From Brachionus rotundiformis (Eukaryota > Rotifera > Eurotatoria > Ploima > Brachionidae), in assembly GCA_016802295.1 (NCBI GenBank), contig JAESIW010000071.1, forward strand, positions 248,001 through 312,000: 64,000 nt of DNA. The letters run 5' to 3'. The first letter of the stretch is position 1; the number at the start of each line of letters is the position of its first letter. Positions 23,531 to 34,749 of the stretch are shown in pieces. A program made the position numbers and the translations under genes. The notes under the pieces were generated by a model, which searched no databases, was not told the DNA's origin, and saw nothing but the letters and a program-made list of their open reading frames with translations.

Positions 23531-26500
23531 AACAAAAAAAATAAAAAAAAAAAATGTTTCTAAATTAAAATTTTTGATATGAGGAATTTTCAAAGCTCGA
23601 AACAAGGTAAAATATTTTAACAAAAAAGAAAGAGAAAGAGAGAATTGGTTAAAAAAACAACAAAATAAAAATTTAAAGGTGTTCAAGATCTCAATTGAAG
23701 AAAAATATTTTTTAAATTTAAAAAAATAAAAAAAAAACTTGAATTGTAATATTATGAATATATGAAACTATAGTAGTTATATTTCTATGTAATTTGGAAA
23801 AGAGATTTACCTTTTATTATTTAACGAGTTCTTGTAACTAAGAGTTAGAATGACAACAATGGAAAGCCGACAAAAAGGAACCGATATTAAAATAGTTTTC
23901 TTGTTCTATTAAAAAATAAAAATATAAAGTAAATTACAATGGTTTAAAATTTGGCCAACTAAACAAACTTTAATTTTAAAATTTAAATATTTTTTTATTT
24001 GATTATAATATACTAAAATTAGAAGCTAATATACTAAGTGTTTTCTTATCTTATTTTTTAATAAAAAAAATAAAATATAATATAATCAAAAGCGATAATA
24101 AAAAATTAAGATATTTACAAAAAATTTGGTTTAAGATTATTAAAAAGTGGAAGCAATCATAATGAACCAAGTTTCCGTCCAAAACTGAAATTGCCAAAGA
24201 GCTAAGATAACTTTAAATCGTGTTAGTAAAAAAAAAATAATTTAGTTTAGACAAGATTTTTTAATATAAATTAAATTTATTTGAATATTAAATGAACCTA
24301 CCTGGAAATGATGTGAATAGTAAAATACTTGCCAACACTTACCATTTTGAGAAAAATGAATTTAAAAATAAAAAAAAAAAACCAGAAAATTGTTCAAGTT
24401 TATTTATCAAACTAACATTCAATTAAATATGGTATTTATGTCGATTCAACAATTAAGCAATTTTTTTTTATCAAAATTTATTCTCATGATTCGAATTATA
24501 ATGATATAATATTTTTCTTCTAAGATATAAAAGTTTTGATCTAATGAGTATTTAAATTTTTTTTTAATTAAAACTTACCTTTTGTATTAAGGCAGCCTAT
24601 TTCGAAATTTAATCTTACTAATTATTATAAATGATTAAGAAATTGAAAATGTTGAAATTTTTTAAAATAAATCATTCTTTAAAGCTGAATATGTATTTGA
24701 TTAATAACTAATGTTTTCTATTTTATCACACATAAAGCAAAAAGGAAAAAAATTGTTTTAATTTATGCTTAATTGCCAAAATACCAACCTTGGTAAAGGA
24801 GTTTTTTCAATATTTGCATTTTTTTTATTCTTAATTTCAACTGATTATAAAATTAAGTGAACCAAAAAGCCGCTCTTTCTTACAAACAAAAGTCTATACG
24901 AAATACTAGAATAGAATTTAATTAAACAACAAGGTGGCAATTTAGGTTTTAAAGGTAAAACAAACTCCCAAATAGTCTTAAGCCTACAAATATCTTAGCT
25001 ATGCTTGGGAAGGCTAAAATCTTAAACTTGCTTAATTTATTCAAAGAAACTTTTTGGGCAAAAAGTAAATTGGTTGTTGGTACTTGGAACTTAATTGAAA
25101 AAAAGTAAAAATACTTTACTTTCATAAGTTGTCATCAATCTAAAATAAAAAAAAGATAAATTCTATTTGATCATAGAATCAACAATTTCAAATGTGAATA
25201 ATTTAATTAAGAATAACTTAAATTTCTGAATTATTATTCCAAAGAGAACTCAACCATAGCTTATTCAAAAATAAAATGAATCATCATTTTTTAATTTAAC
25301 TTCTTTTGTGTAAGTTAAAATAAAATATTTATTTAATTTCTTGATTTTCATTTAAGAAGAAATCAAATTTAAAGGAAGTAAGGTAATTTATAAGTGGGCT
25401 TTAGTAACTTAATGCAGACTTTTAAAAAGTAATTTATTTGTTCCCATTCAGAAAGACAAAATCAATATTCAAAGCCATTTTATTGAAAGACACAGTAAGT
25501 CTAAGTCAAAGCAGAATTCAACTGATACTTTTACTAATTAAAAGCATAATTTATTTTTTAAAATTCTAAATTTAAAATTTTACACTTGAACAATTTAAGA
25601 CATAATTTGGAAAAATTTCCAATTTAAATGAGGAGAAGCAAGACTGCATTTTAGAATAAGAAATACTTTATCAAATATAAATGCCAGAGTCGTGCCTCAA
25701 ACATAACCATAAATTTTATTTATTAAATTAAAGTTAATTTATAAATTTTTTGATCTATTTCTAAATGTACACACTGGCTGGTTATTGCTGATCTTTACTT
25801 TTTTAATTACTGGTTCATAATTTTTCATTAGGTAACAAGAATAATTAAACTTGAAGAAATTTTTCAAATTTTTAATTTAAAAAAGTCGTCTAATCAAAAA
25901 CAAATTTTGTTAACTTAGAACAATCAATTATCTGGTCAAAATGTCATTAATTTAAGTAAAATTAGTATAAAAATGTCATTTAATTATTGTTTTAAGTGTA
26001 TAAAATTTTAAGTTTTTTCCAAATAATATTATAAGTCGGTTTGATAGTCATTAATGATGATAAAAATATATATTTTATTCTAAAATATTTTTTTTTATTT
26101 ATATAAGAAAACTATTTATTTTTATTTAATCAAATTCATATTTTTGTTTAAATTTTTTTTTAAGCTTTCACTTTAGTATAATATTTAAGAAAATACAGAC
26201 GTTCCAAATTATAAAAGACATCACAATCAAAAGATAAAATAACCACATTTTTCTACATAATAAATCTTTAAATTAAATTAAGATAGTTAAATTGGAATTT
26301 TTGTATGAAAATTATATATTTTGAATTTTTTAAAAGTTTGATAAAAATTGGTTAAAATAAAATAATTTTATAATATTTGAAATCCGCGTTTTGTCCTGAA
26401 AATATTTTTCTAATTATCTAAGTATATTTTTTTTAAAGAGGCAGATAAGCAAATTGATCATAATTAAAATAAATCTTTGTAAATAAAATAATCTCAAATT

Positions 26501-26905
26501 TTAGCATAATATATTTAATTTGGGAAAAAATTTTTAATTAAAAAATAATGATTTAAAAAAAATAATCAAAAAATTTATTTTAATAAATTTTAATAAAATT
26601 TACTTAGTCTTAATTCAAAAATAGAAATAAAAATCTTTGATAATAAAATAGTTTGAATATTTATCATTCACCATTAAAGATTTAAAAAAAAAAATCAACC
26701 TTGAATTAAGACTTACATTTAATTACTTTCTTCAATTGAAAAAAAGTAATCAACAAAATTGAAAAAAAATTTAAAATCATATCTACTACAATAATTAATT
26801 ACTGACCATTATTTAAAAAATAAAAACCAATATATAAATCAATATTACGTAATATTTTGATTTGATATAATCAGATCAAAAATTTAGACACTATTTTTGT
26901 CTTAT
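23531..26905. other. Large intergenic region between the ETS genes, no gene seen
   Basis: About 3.4 kb, very AT-rich, with no coding-like frame. Such long gaps in an otherwise compact window often hold enhancers of developmental regulators. I cannot point to a specific element. Confidence 0.5.
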
Positions 26906-27899
26906 CTAAACTTGTGGTTGATCACCTGGTCTCATGAAAGAACGCAGCCAATCACAGTGCAATGAAGCTTTATAGCTAAACTTGTATACAAGTTTTTTAC
27001 CAAAACCATCTTCTTTGGTCACAATATCAAAATAACCACCCTCTTCACGAGAGTAACGAATTCCTCTAGCCATATTTGGATAGTCCATTTTTTCTTTATT
27101 AGCCTTTTTTTTACCCCATAAATTGGACACCTCATTTGGTGACAATCTTGATTTAAGTCGATAACAAATATTAAGAATAATAATTAAAAATAAAATCTTA
27201 TCGCTTACATTTTAAATAAGCCTTTTTCTTTATTCAGCCATTTGATGAATTTACCATTAAATTCTTCACTTTTCAACAAATCCCTCAAAAATTCCCATAC
27301 ATGCAAACAATCTTTCACTAACAAATAAATTAATTACAACATTCATTAAAAAATCATTAGTAATACTATTTTCTGGCTTCTTTTTTGGCTTAGTGTTTTT
27401 TTTCAGCCGCTTTACCACAACATACGACATTCGTTTCCCCTCTAGCTCCACATCACAATTCTTAAACTCATCTCCTTTCCAATCACTGTTCGGAGTACAA
27501 GGCTCCGAAGAACCTCTACTATTCGAACTGTTATCAAAAGAATTGTTGTTTGGATCTTCCAGAAAATTTGGTCTATTGCATGCATTCTGGTTCAAATAGA
27601 CATCATTGGGAAAATCCAATGTATCAAAATCTAATGAATTTCTGGAAAGACCTATCAAGTCTTTAAAATATAAAAATTAATAAATGTCTACTAATATTTG
27701 CCAAAGTTTACCATCTACATTAATATCATCTAGTGATGGTGTTTGGTAATCATTGTATATTGGAGATTGCTGAACCTGCTGATCTGAAGATAAAAAGTGT
27801 TACTTGCATTAAATGCTTTCTATTCATCAAATTACCGAATCTATAGCCATCTATAGTCTGGTACTGGCAAAAATCAAAGTATTGGTATTGTGTATTCAT
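26906..27899 (-). CDS. ETS-domain transcription factor, copy 2
   Basis: Exons 27836-27899, 27712-27783, 27367-27660, 27209-27317 and 26906-27146 join in phase to 259 aa. The ETS domain is spread over the last two exons: KDCLHVWEFLRDLL, FIKWLNKEKGLFKI (split by a 62-bp intron), VSNLWGKKKANKEKM, recognition helix DYPNMARGIRYSREEG and KKLVYKFS. The intron just before the ETS domain is in the same place and phase as in copy 1, so the two are tandem paralogues. Copy 2 has an extra intron inside the ETS domain and a shorter N-terminal part with Gln/Asn/Tyr-rich sequence. Both share the unusual RYSR. Role: sequence-specific DNA binding at GGA(A/T) cores (family knowledge); target genes unknown. Confidence 0.87.
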
Positions 27900-30396
27900 T
27901 TTAATTCAGCAGTCAGCTAAATTTTAAGGGATCTAGACAAAAATGAAATAAAACGCTTAAAAATTGATTTTAAAAAAATAATATAAATTATAAAATGAAT
28001 ATTAAGCTCTCATGATTTAATAAAATGCAAATTTTGATTTATTAGAACAGGATCAAATATTTAAGATATCAGAAAATAAAAATCTGAAATTTAATAAATT
28101 TTTTTTTATTTCAATAGAATTAGTAGAAAAAAAAATTTATGAAAAAAAAAGTAAAAAAAATTCGCTCTGTATCATTAGAACAGCTTATGTTTAAAATTAC
28201 AGGTAAAATCTAGCTTTTTGATAAATATTTTTCAAATAAATTTTTGCTAAATTTTATATGGATATCATAAAAACTATTTCACTAGTCTTAAATAAACCAA
28301 GCATATTTTATAAAATTTATAAAATAAATTTGATTATAATTTTCTCCATATATTCTTAAATAGTTTTTTCTCATTTTCTCTCTCTAAAATTTCATATTAT
28401 TTTAGATTTTATAATAAACCTATTTATGTAATGTAAGAATCTAATATAAATCACACGAATATACCTTTATCGTATTTAGTTGAGCCTTTTATTTTAAAAC
28501 TTAATTGCGCACTGGAAAAAAAATGCCTTCTTAAGCTAATTTAAAAGCCATAAGATATTCATAATTTAACATTTTTTTATCTATCTGAAAAAAAAGCATA
28601 TTGAAGACAATATTTTTATCAAACTAATATTAAACAATATCATATATAATAAATCGGCTTGGCAATTTTATTTCTAATTAGATCTCACCTACAAAGCTAG
28701 AACAAATTAAATCAATTCGAAATTTTCTCTTAGATGTGAATTTAAACAAAATTAAATTATTTTTTCTAAAGGCCTTTCTATGATTAAAAATTTTATTTTA
28801 TAAAATTGTTTCAAGCTTTTTATCGATTTCTCTTGACAAGATTTTCTATGAGACAAATGAATGCACCCAAGTGAATGAATAGATCACTTAAATGGCTATT
28901 CATTTAATTCATATTTTAATTTAAATTAAAAACAATTTGCAAAATTGATTTAAAATAGCATATTCCTAAAATCTTATATTGACAACGAATAACTATATTT
29001 ATAAAAAACTTAGCTTTAATTGAAAGTAATACTTCGAGTCAAAAAAAATAAATGTTTAATTTTAATATTTCTAAATAATGACAAAAGACTTCCTCTAAAA
29101 ACTATTTTTGTATGAGTCGATAAAACATTGATCAAAGAAGTATAGATTTAAAAAAAAATTTGTCTTTAATTATTTCTTTATTTTACTAAAAATATTTAAA
29201 ATTTCTCAATTTAATTCTAATATTAGAAAAAAACCCATTTATTTGATACTTGGAGATTACCAAGCAATTTTCCACGCTGCCTGTAGTAACTATTGCTAAC
29301 TAATTTGCCTTAAAAATATAATTATATACCTTGAGCATTTAGATCAATGTATTAAATTTATTCTTCTGTTGCTATGCTAAATTTTTTCAGCTTCTAAATA
29401 AAATAATTTTTTTGATATAATACTCAAGAATATTTTAAAATTTATTGACCTAATTATAATTTTTTAATCCAGAGAGAGTGGCTTATCTTATCATGACCCA
29501 TGAATACTAACTTGATTTATTCAATTCAAATGACGAAAATATTCTTAATTTATTAATCAGTAATCTAGAAAAACTTAAAAAAATAGATAAATTGTCCAAA
29601 AATAAACTTCATTATCTTTTTGGTGGTGATAAATTTTGAAAAAAAAAATTTTTAAATAAATTTAAAATGTATGATTATAATTCATCGTTATTTTTTCTGT
29701 TTAAAATAAAAATTAAAGTGATCATTCTTTTTGTGATCAAATTGATAATTAATTTTAAATATACAAGTGCACCAACTAATTAATTGATTAATAGGCTAAT
29801 AATAGTTAAAAATTACAGATATGGTAATTCTTAATAAGTTTAGTGATGCTTAATTTTAAATCAATTACCTTTGTTTATTTATTTAAAAAACTAAAGTTTG
29901 GTAGAAACCCAGACAGGTGGGAATGGAGCTTAGTTCTTCCTTCAGCCCAATGATTTGAATAGAATGATTAGTTATTTGGTTAGTTTTTTTCTAAATAAAA
30001 AAATATATACATATTATTAAATAATCAATTACCTTTGTGTAAATCGAATTTAAGTCTTCATATATTGTAGAAATTCTGTACAAATAATGTGTCAATGTAT
30101 CTTATACCATCAAGCCCCTTTGGCAAATTAAAAAGTTTATTTAAAAAAATGGTTATCTTGTCACTAATTTACATCTTTTTAGTAAAAAACAATAAAATAT
30201 CACAATATTTAATTTTCCCATCGGAAGAAAAGTTCCATAATTGTTTTAAAAAAAATATGAGTATATTTTTGCAGGTCATTAATTCTTTTTTATAGAATCT
30301 CTTGAAGTAAAAAATTTCTTTTAAATTGGTGATAAATAAGGCTAATGGGCAAACAATCATGTTTTTAGTACAATAAACAAAAAGCTTTTAATTTAG
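27900..30396. other. Intergenic, no gene seen
   Basis: About 2.5 kb upstream of ETS copy 2 and of the next + strand gene (divergent promoters). Stop-rich in all frames. A short GC-richer patch at about 29905-29950 resembles one near 53100 (see findings). Confidence 0.5.
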
Positions 30397-31622
30397 ATGA
30401 AACTATTATTCTTGATATATATATACATATTTATATTAAATGAGTGCAAATCACAAAATACAGGTCTAAGATTTTCTGTCGCTTGCGGTCGGTTTCAAGA
30501 TAACGAAAAGCTTTTCTTTGGCAAATGTACCCTAAATGGAAATTCCTATGCAAGACTTTTTGAATTTACAGATTATGTCCTTAAAAGTGATCCAAATTTA
30601 GACTTGGATGATTTTTTACGAAATTATTTGACCAAAAATGCAACCCAATATTTCAGAAAAACTTATACAAATGATAGTTATATCAAAAAATTAGATCTCT
30701 TTATAACAGAATTGTCCTCGGTGACAGATAAGCTAAAAACCTCATTGTCAAATGTTAAGGTTTCAGAATTTTTCGACGCAGCTAAACGTAATGCAGATGC
30801 TTTTTATTAATTTTTTAAATAAATTAATATTTTTAATTAAAGCTTCAAATTTTAGCAAAGTCTTAGCAGAGATAATTGACGAAAGAGACAAGCTTCAGAT
30901 AATTGATTGGGATCAATATCAAGAAAAGTACTGTAATCAAGAGATTGTCTCATTTTGTAAATCGGCCAAAGATTTACTAGATGTAAATTATGTGAAAGAA
31001 TTGCCAGAATCAGTTCTTGGACTGCTGGAATTCATTTTCGAAAGGGGCTATACATTAATTGATTATCTATTTCTATTACGTAATTTAATAATATTTTTAA
31101 TTAATTTATTTATTAAAAATTAATTTAAGCTGAAAAAAATTTCATTCTTCAAAAATTGAAAAAAATAGATTCCCAAGGCACAAAAGGAACCCTTCTTTCC
31201 GAAGTACACGAAATTATGGGTGAGAATTTCTACTTTGGCCATTGAATAACATTTTAATAATTAAAAATTATAGAAACTAGATTATTTAATTATATGTTGG
31301 AGTTTTTTAATGGTAGTTTGCCAAGTTTTACTACCAAAATATCAACCACTAGCACAATCAAAACGACAACAACGAAAAAAGAAAAAGTTTTAAGTAATTA
31401 ATTACAATTATATTAGATTTGTCTGTTAATTAATTTTTTTTAAAAGAAATTGTTGCTGTTGAGCAGTCTGTTTATTTGTCTATTCCATTGACTATTTTAT
31501 TTGTGACCATAGTGGCCACTATCATTATGGTCGTATTAAAATCATATAAAAAGAATTTAGTAAAAATTAATAATGATAATGAAATCGCTCTACCCGATAT
31601 TGATAGGTCTACAAATTTTTGA
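30397..31622 (+). CDS. Unrecognised type I membrane protein, copy A
   Basis: Exons 30397-30787, 30843-31079, 31130-31219, 31274-31393 and 31447-31622 join in phase to 337 aa. A signal peptide (KLLFLIYIYIFILNECKS) is follow by an ectodomain with SVACGRFQ, KLFFGKC and DDFLRNYLTKNATQYFRKTY. A Thr-rich stalk (STIKTTTTKK) leads to one transmembrane helix (LTILFVTIVATIIMVVL) and a short cytoplasmic tail. All four introns are phase 1. I do not recognise a family. Copy B, directly downstream, shares the LFFG-C motif, the (D/N)xFLxxY pattern, stalk and anchor. The ATG comes immediately after TTTTAATTTAG, a possible splice acceptor. Possibly a receptor or surface antigen; no enzyme motif is visible. 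Confidence 0.8.
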
Positions 31623-31977
31623 TATGAATAAAATTTTTCTTTTATTTAAAACTCGAAAAAAAAACTAAATAAATATTTTAAAATTTTTTTTAAGTTTAAT
31701 TTTTTAAATTTTAAATCTAAAAAGAGCTTGTTGGTCATTCAAAACGGAATATAAGTAATATAAAAAGCTGAAAAAATTAATTAATTTTAGATAAAATTGA
31801 AATAAAATTAAACATAAAAGATAAATTCGAGAAAATCACTTGATATAATAGTTATGAAGCTTTTTAAACAATTAAAAAAGATTAGATAGTACCGAAATAT
31901 CTTTTTTTATATTCAATCTAAAAATCAGACCATTCAAGAATAAAAAAAAATTTACCAAATATATATTTTTGTTCTAA
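31623..31977. other. Short spacer between tandem copies A and B
   Basis: A 355-bp AT-rich spacer with no coding-like frame. It may contain the copy B promoter or an intercistronic region. Confidence 0.5.
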
Positions 31978-33301
31978 ATGACCATCTGGAAATTATTTTT
32001 AATTTGCGTAATGCAAATTTCGGCATTTGACCAAGTTAATACAGTTAATCTGTTCATTATTCAATGTAGCAAGGCTCAAAAGAATGAGCTTTTATTTTTT
32101 GGTACATGCTATGGCCAAAATCAGAACATTTATCCAAGAATAATGGACATTGTTTCAACAATAAAAAGTTTTAATCCTAATTCTACATTGAATCAATTTC
32201 TATCTGATTACATATTTTTGAATTCAACAAAATTTTTTGAGCAAAAATATGAAAATAATTCAGAGTATTTGGACAACCTATCTGGTATTTAAGTTTTTTC
32301 CAAAATTAATCAAAACTAACCATATTCAGAATTAAAGACACAGCTTACAAATTTTTTGTCCAAGATGGAAACAAGCCTATCAGATGTGACTATAGCCGAC
32401 TTTTTGTCAACATTTGAAAGTTATTAATTAATGCTAGTATTTAATTAAATTTAACCAAAATTTTATTTTAGAGTCATCATTCGACTCGACAGTTAAAAAA
32501 ATAATAACTAATAATGATAATTACATAAATTCATTAGAATTAAATGATACATTGCGTAACAACCTTACCTGTCAAGAAGGTTTGCTTTTAATAGATAGAA
32601 TTTTGTCTTTTTTTCCTTAATTTTAATTGTCTAGGAACTTTTTGTCAATTGACTACTAAAATTATGAATATTAGATTTTCAAATGAACTTAACAGTCTAA
32701 CAATTAAGGAATTTCTAAATCATTTTGTCCAAAATGGATTTAATTATTTGAATAATATATTTTTAACAAGTAAAACTGACTCCGTAGATATGATGAGAAA
32801 TTAGATTATTTTTTTAAACTAGATGATAAACGAGAAGCTGAAAAAACAATAGAAAATTGGAACAATAAAGGAACAAAAAACATCAAAATGTCAGAGGTAG
32901 CCAAATTTATTGGTAAGTTAGCACATATTATTTTGTTCTAAAAGTTAGTAAATGACTATCTAATTAAAGATAATAGACTCATAGGTGAAATATTATATGA
33001 GTATGAGCCATTAAAAACTACTGTAAAGACATCCACAACCAAGCCTATCAAAAAGACCACAACTCGTGCACCAAAAGTCATTGGTAAAAGAGTAAAACAG
33101 AAAACAACTTATTAAAATTTTTATTTAGATGAAGTCGCTGTTTCCAAAGCAGTCATATGGACAATACCACTTTTGATTTTGTTCGGGGCAATATTTGCAT
33201 CCATCGGTATTGCCCATTATGTTTACAAATTTAGGCCTATCATTGATAACAAAATCGATGACAAAATCAATGAGATGGAAAGCAAGATAATAAAATTTTA
33301 A
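31978..33301 (+). CDS. Unrecognised type I membrane protein, copy B
   Basis: Exons 31978-32284, 32330-32419, 32472-32579, 32635-32769, 32823-32912, 32970-33083 and 33129-33301 join in phase to 338 aa, one residue longer than copy A. The signal peptide is WKLFLICVMQISAF. The ectodomain has LLFFGTCYGQ, a repeated (D/N)xFL pattern (NQFLSDYI, ADFLSTF, KEFLNHF), potential N-glycosylation sites and GTFCQL. A Thr/Lys/Pro-rich stalk (KTSTTKPIKKTTT) precedes a transmembrane helix (IPLLILFGAIFASIGIAHYV). All six introns are phase 1. The first intron of copy B falls inside what is one exon in copy A. Only 125 bp separates it from the next + strand gene. Function unknown. Confidence 0.8.
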
Positions 33302-33426
33302 ATTTTTTCTAACTTTATTATGTGAAATATTATCGTAATAAATTTTAATAATCATATTTTTAATTACTTTAAAATTTGGAAACAACACAGAAAGACAAAT
33401 ATTATTCCTTATTTACGAATGAATTA

Positions 33427-34337
33427 ATGAATTTTTTAAATTTTAACTTTAACATAAAATTTGTTGTTTTAAACTTGCTGATAGTTCCAATTGGATCATT
33501 GGCATTTTGTTATTTGTACACATTGGTGTCTGATTTTGAACGAGTGAATTCGTACAAATGCAGAGCTAAAAATTTTCTTCCATCTATCAGCACAGTAATA
33601 GGCTTTAGTCATTTGACATATTCATCATGGTTGTTCGCGGTTATTTACCAGATACCATTTCGTATCTTACATACCAAGCATATGTATTTCACTTACAAAA
33701 AAATAATGGCCACCAAGTTCACATGTTTTTATCTGGCCTCGATCAGTAAAAACAAATACAACAGTTTTATTTTTCTCAGGAGGTGTCTTTATCTAGTATA
33801 TATAATGAATAACATTGAGCTATTAGGAATTATTATAGCTTCAGTGTTTAGTTCATCTTCCTATTTTGGTAAAGTTTTATCATATTTTATATCAATAGCT
33901 AATTTAGTTGTTTAGAATTGCATACAATTGGTTTTGGCCTATATATTTTTGGAGTTTTTGCATCTATTTTATTTGTCGTCCTAGTGGAGAGAAAACTCCA
34001 TAGAGAAAATTTGGTAATTAAAGATACATTTTAGATAAAAATTTTAATTTATCATTTTCAAATTCAAGTCAAATTGTTTCAAAGAAAGCCTAATTATCGG
34101 TGCAATCTTTTTATTGAATTTGATCATAGCAAATGTTTTATTTTTTTGGCACTTTTTCTATTGCACCAATTACGGTAAGTACTCAATTTTTTCCATACAA
34201 TTTCATAAAAACTAAGGAAATATCAAACAGTATATTATGAAAATAATTTCTATATCTAACTATCAAAAAAATATTCATTTAAGCCTTTTAATAATTATAA
34301 TTTCAAAAATTTAGTTCCAGATTTGGAGCATTCTTGA
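33427..34337 (+). CDS. PGAP2: PGAP2-like (Frag1/DRAM/Sfk1) membrane protein, copy 1, uncertain 3' end
   Basis: Exons 33427-33868, 33916-34013 and 34069-34174 are clear and in phase. Their second and third exon sizes (98 and 106 bp) equal those of copy 2 at 39868. Motifs: FCYLYTLVSDFERVNSYKC, NFLPSISTVIGF, FAVIYQIPFRI and IELLGIIIASVFSSSSYFG, typical of the PGAP2 family, with several membrane helices. Human PGAP2 takes part in fatty-acid remodelling of GPI anchors in the Golgi. The final exon is a problem: after donor 34175 the conserved last helix is not found in frame. The only in-phase continuation I see (34315-34337) adds seven residues. The last exon is therefore decayed, or lies elsewhere. 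The ATG at 33427 is the first in frame. Confidence 0.65.
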
Positions 34338-34749
34338 ATAAGCATTCCAAGTCTTGCATCTTTTCTTCTAATCAAATTACCAGCACAAACATCTGCATTT
34401 AATTTGCTCTAAATTATCTTTTTTTTTCTTTATATCATTCATCAGTTTGAGATTAAAAAGTCTGCTTTTATAAAATTTGTTTTTAATGAACTTTTAATTT
34501 TTCAAGCATAATTAGTAAACTCTTGGCGAACAGACAAGCATACAAAAATTTCGAATATAAATCACCAAATTTATTTATTTTAAAACATTAAACAATAAAA
34601 TAATTTTATTAATTAATTAAATAATGGAATCAAAACAAATAAACTTGTCGACAGATTGTTTATTTTTTCTAAAAAGTAATAAAAAAAAAACACTAATTAT
34701 TTATTGCTTCAGCTTGGTCATTTGACTTTGACTGGTCACAAATCGAACA
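34338..34749. other. Spacer between convergent PGAP2-like copy 1 and GPCR, no gene seen
   Basis: AT-rich and stop-rich. It may hold the 3' UTRs of both genes and the decayed last exon of the PGAP2-like gene. Confidence 0.45.

Noticed and set aside
33125..33388. Minus-strand frame opposite the last exon of copy B
   Set aside because: Shadow of the transmembrane exon of the real + strand gene.
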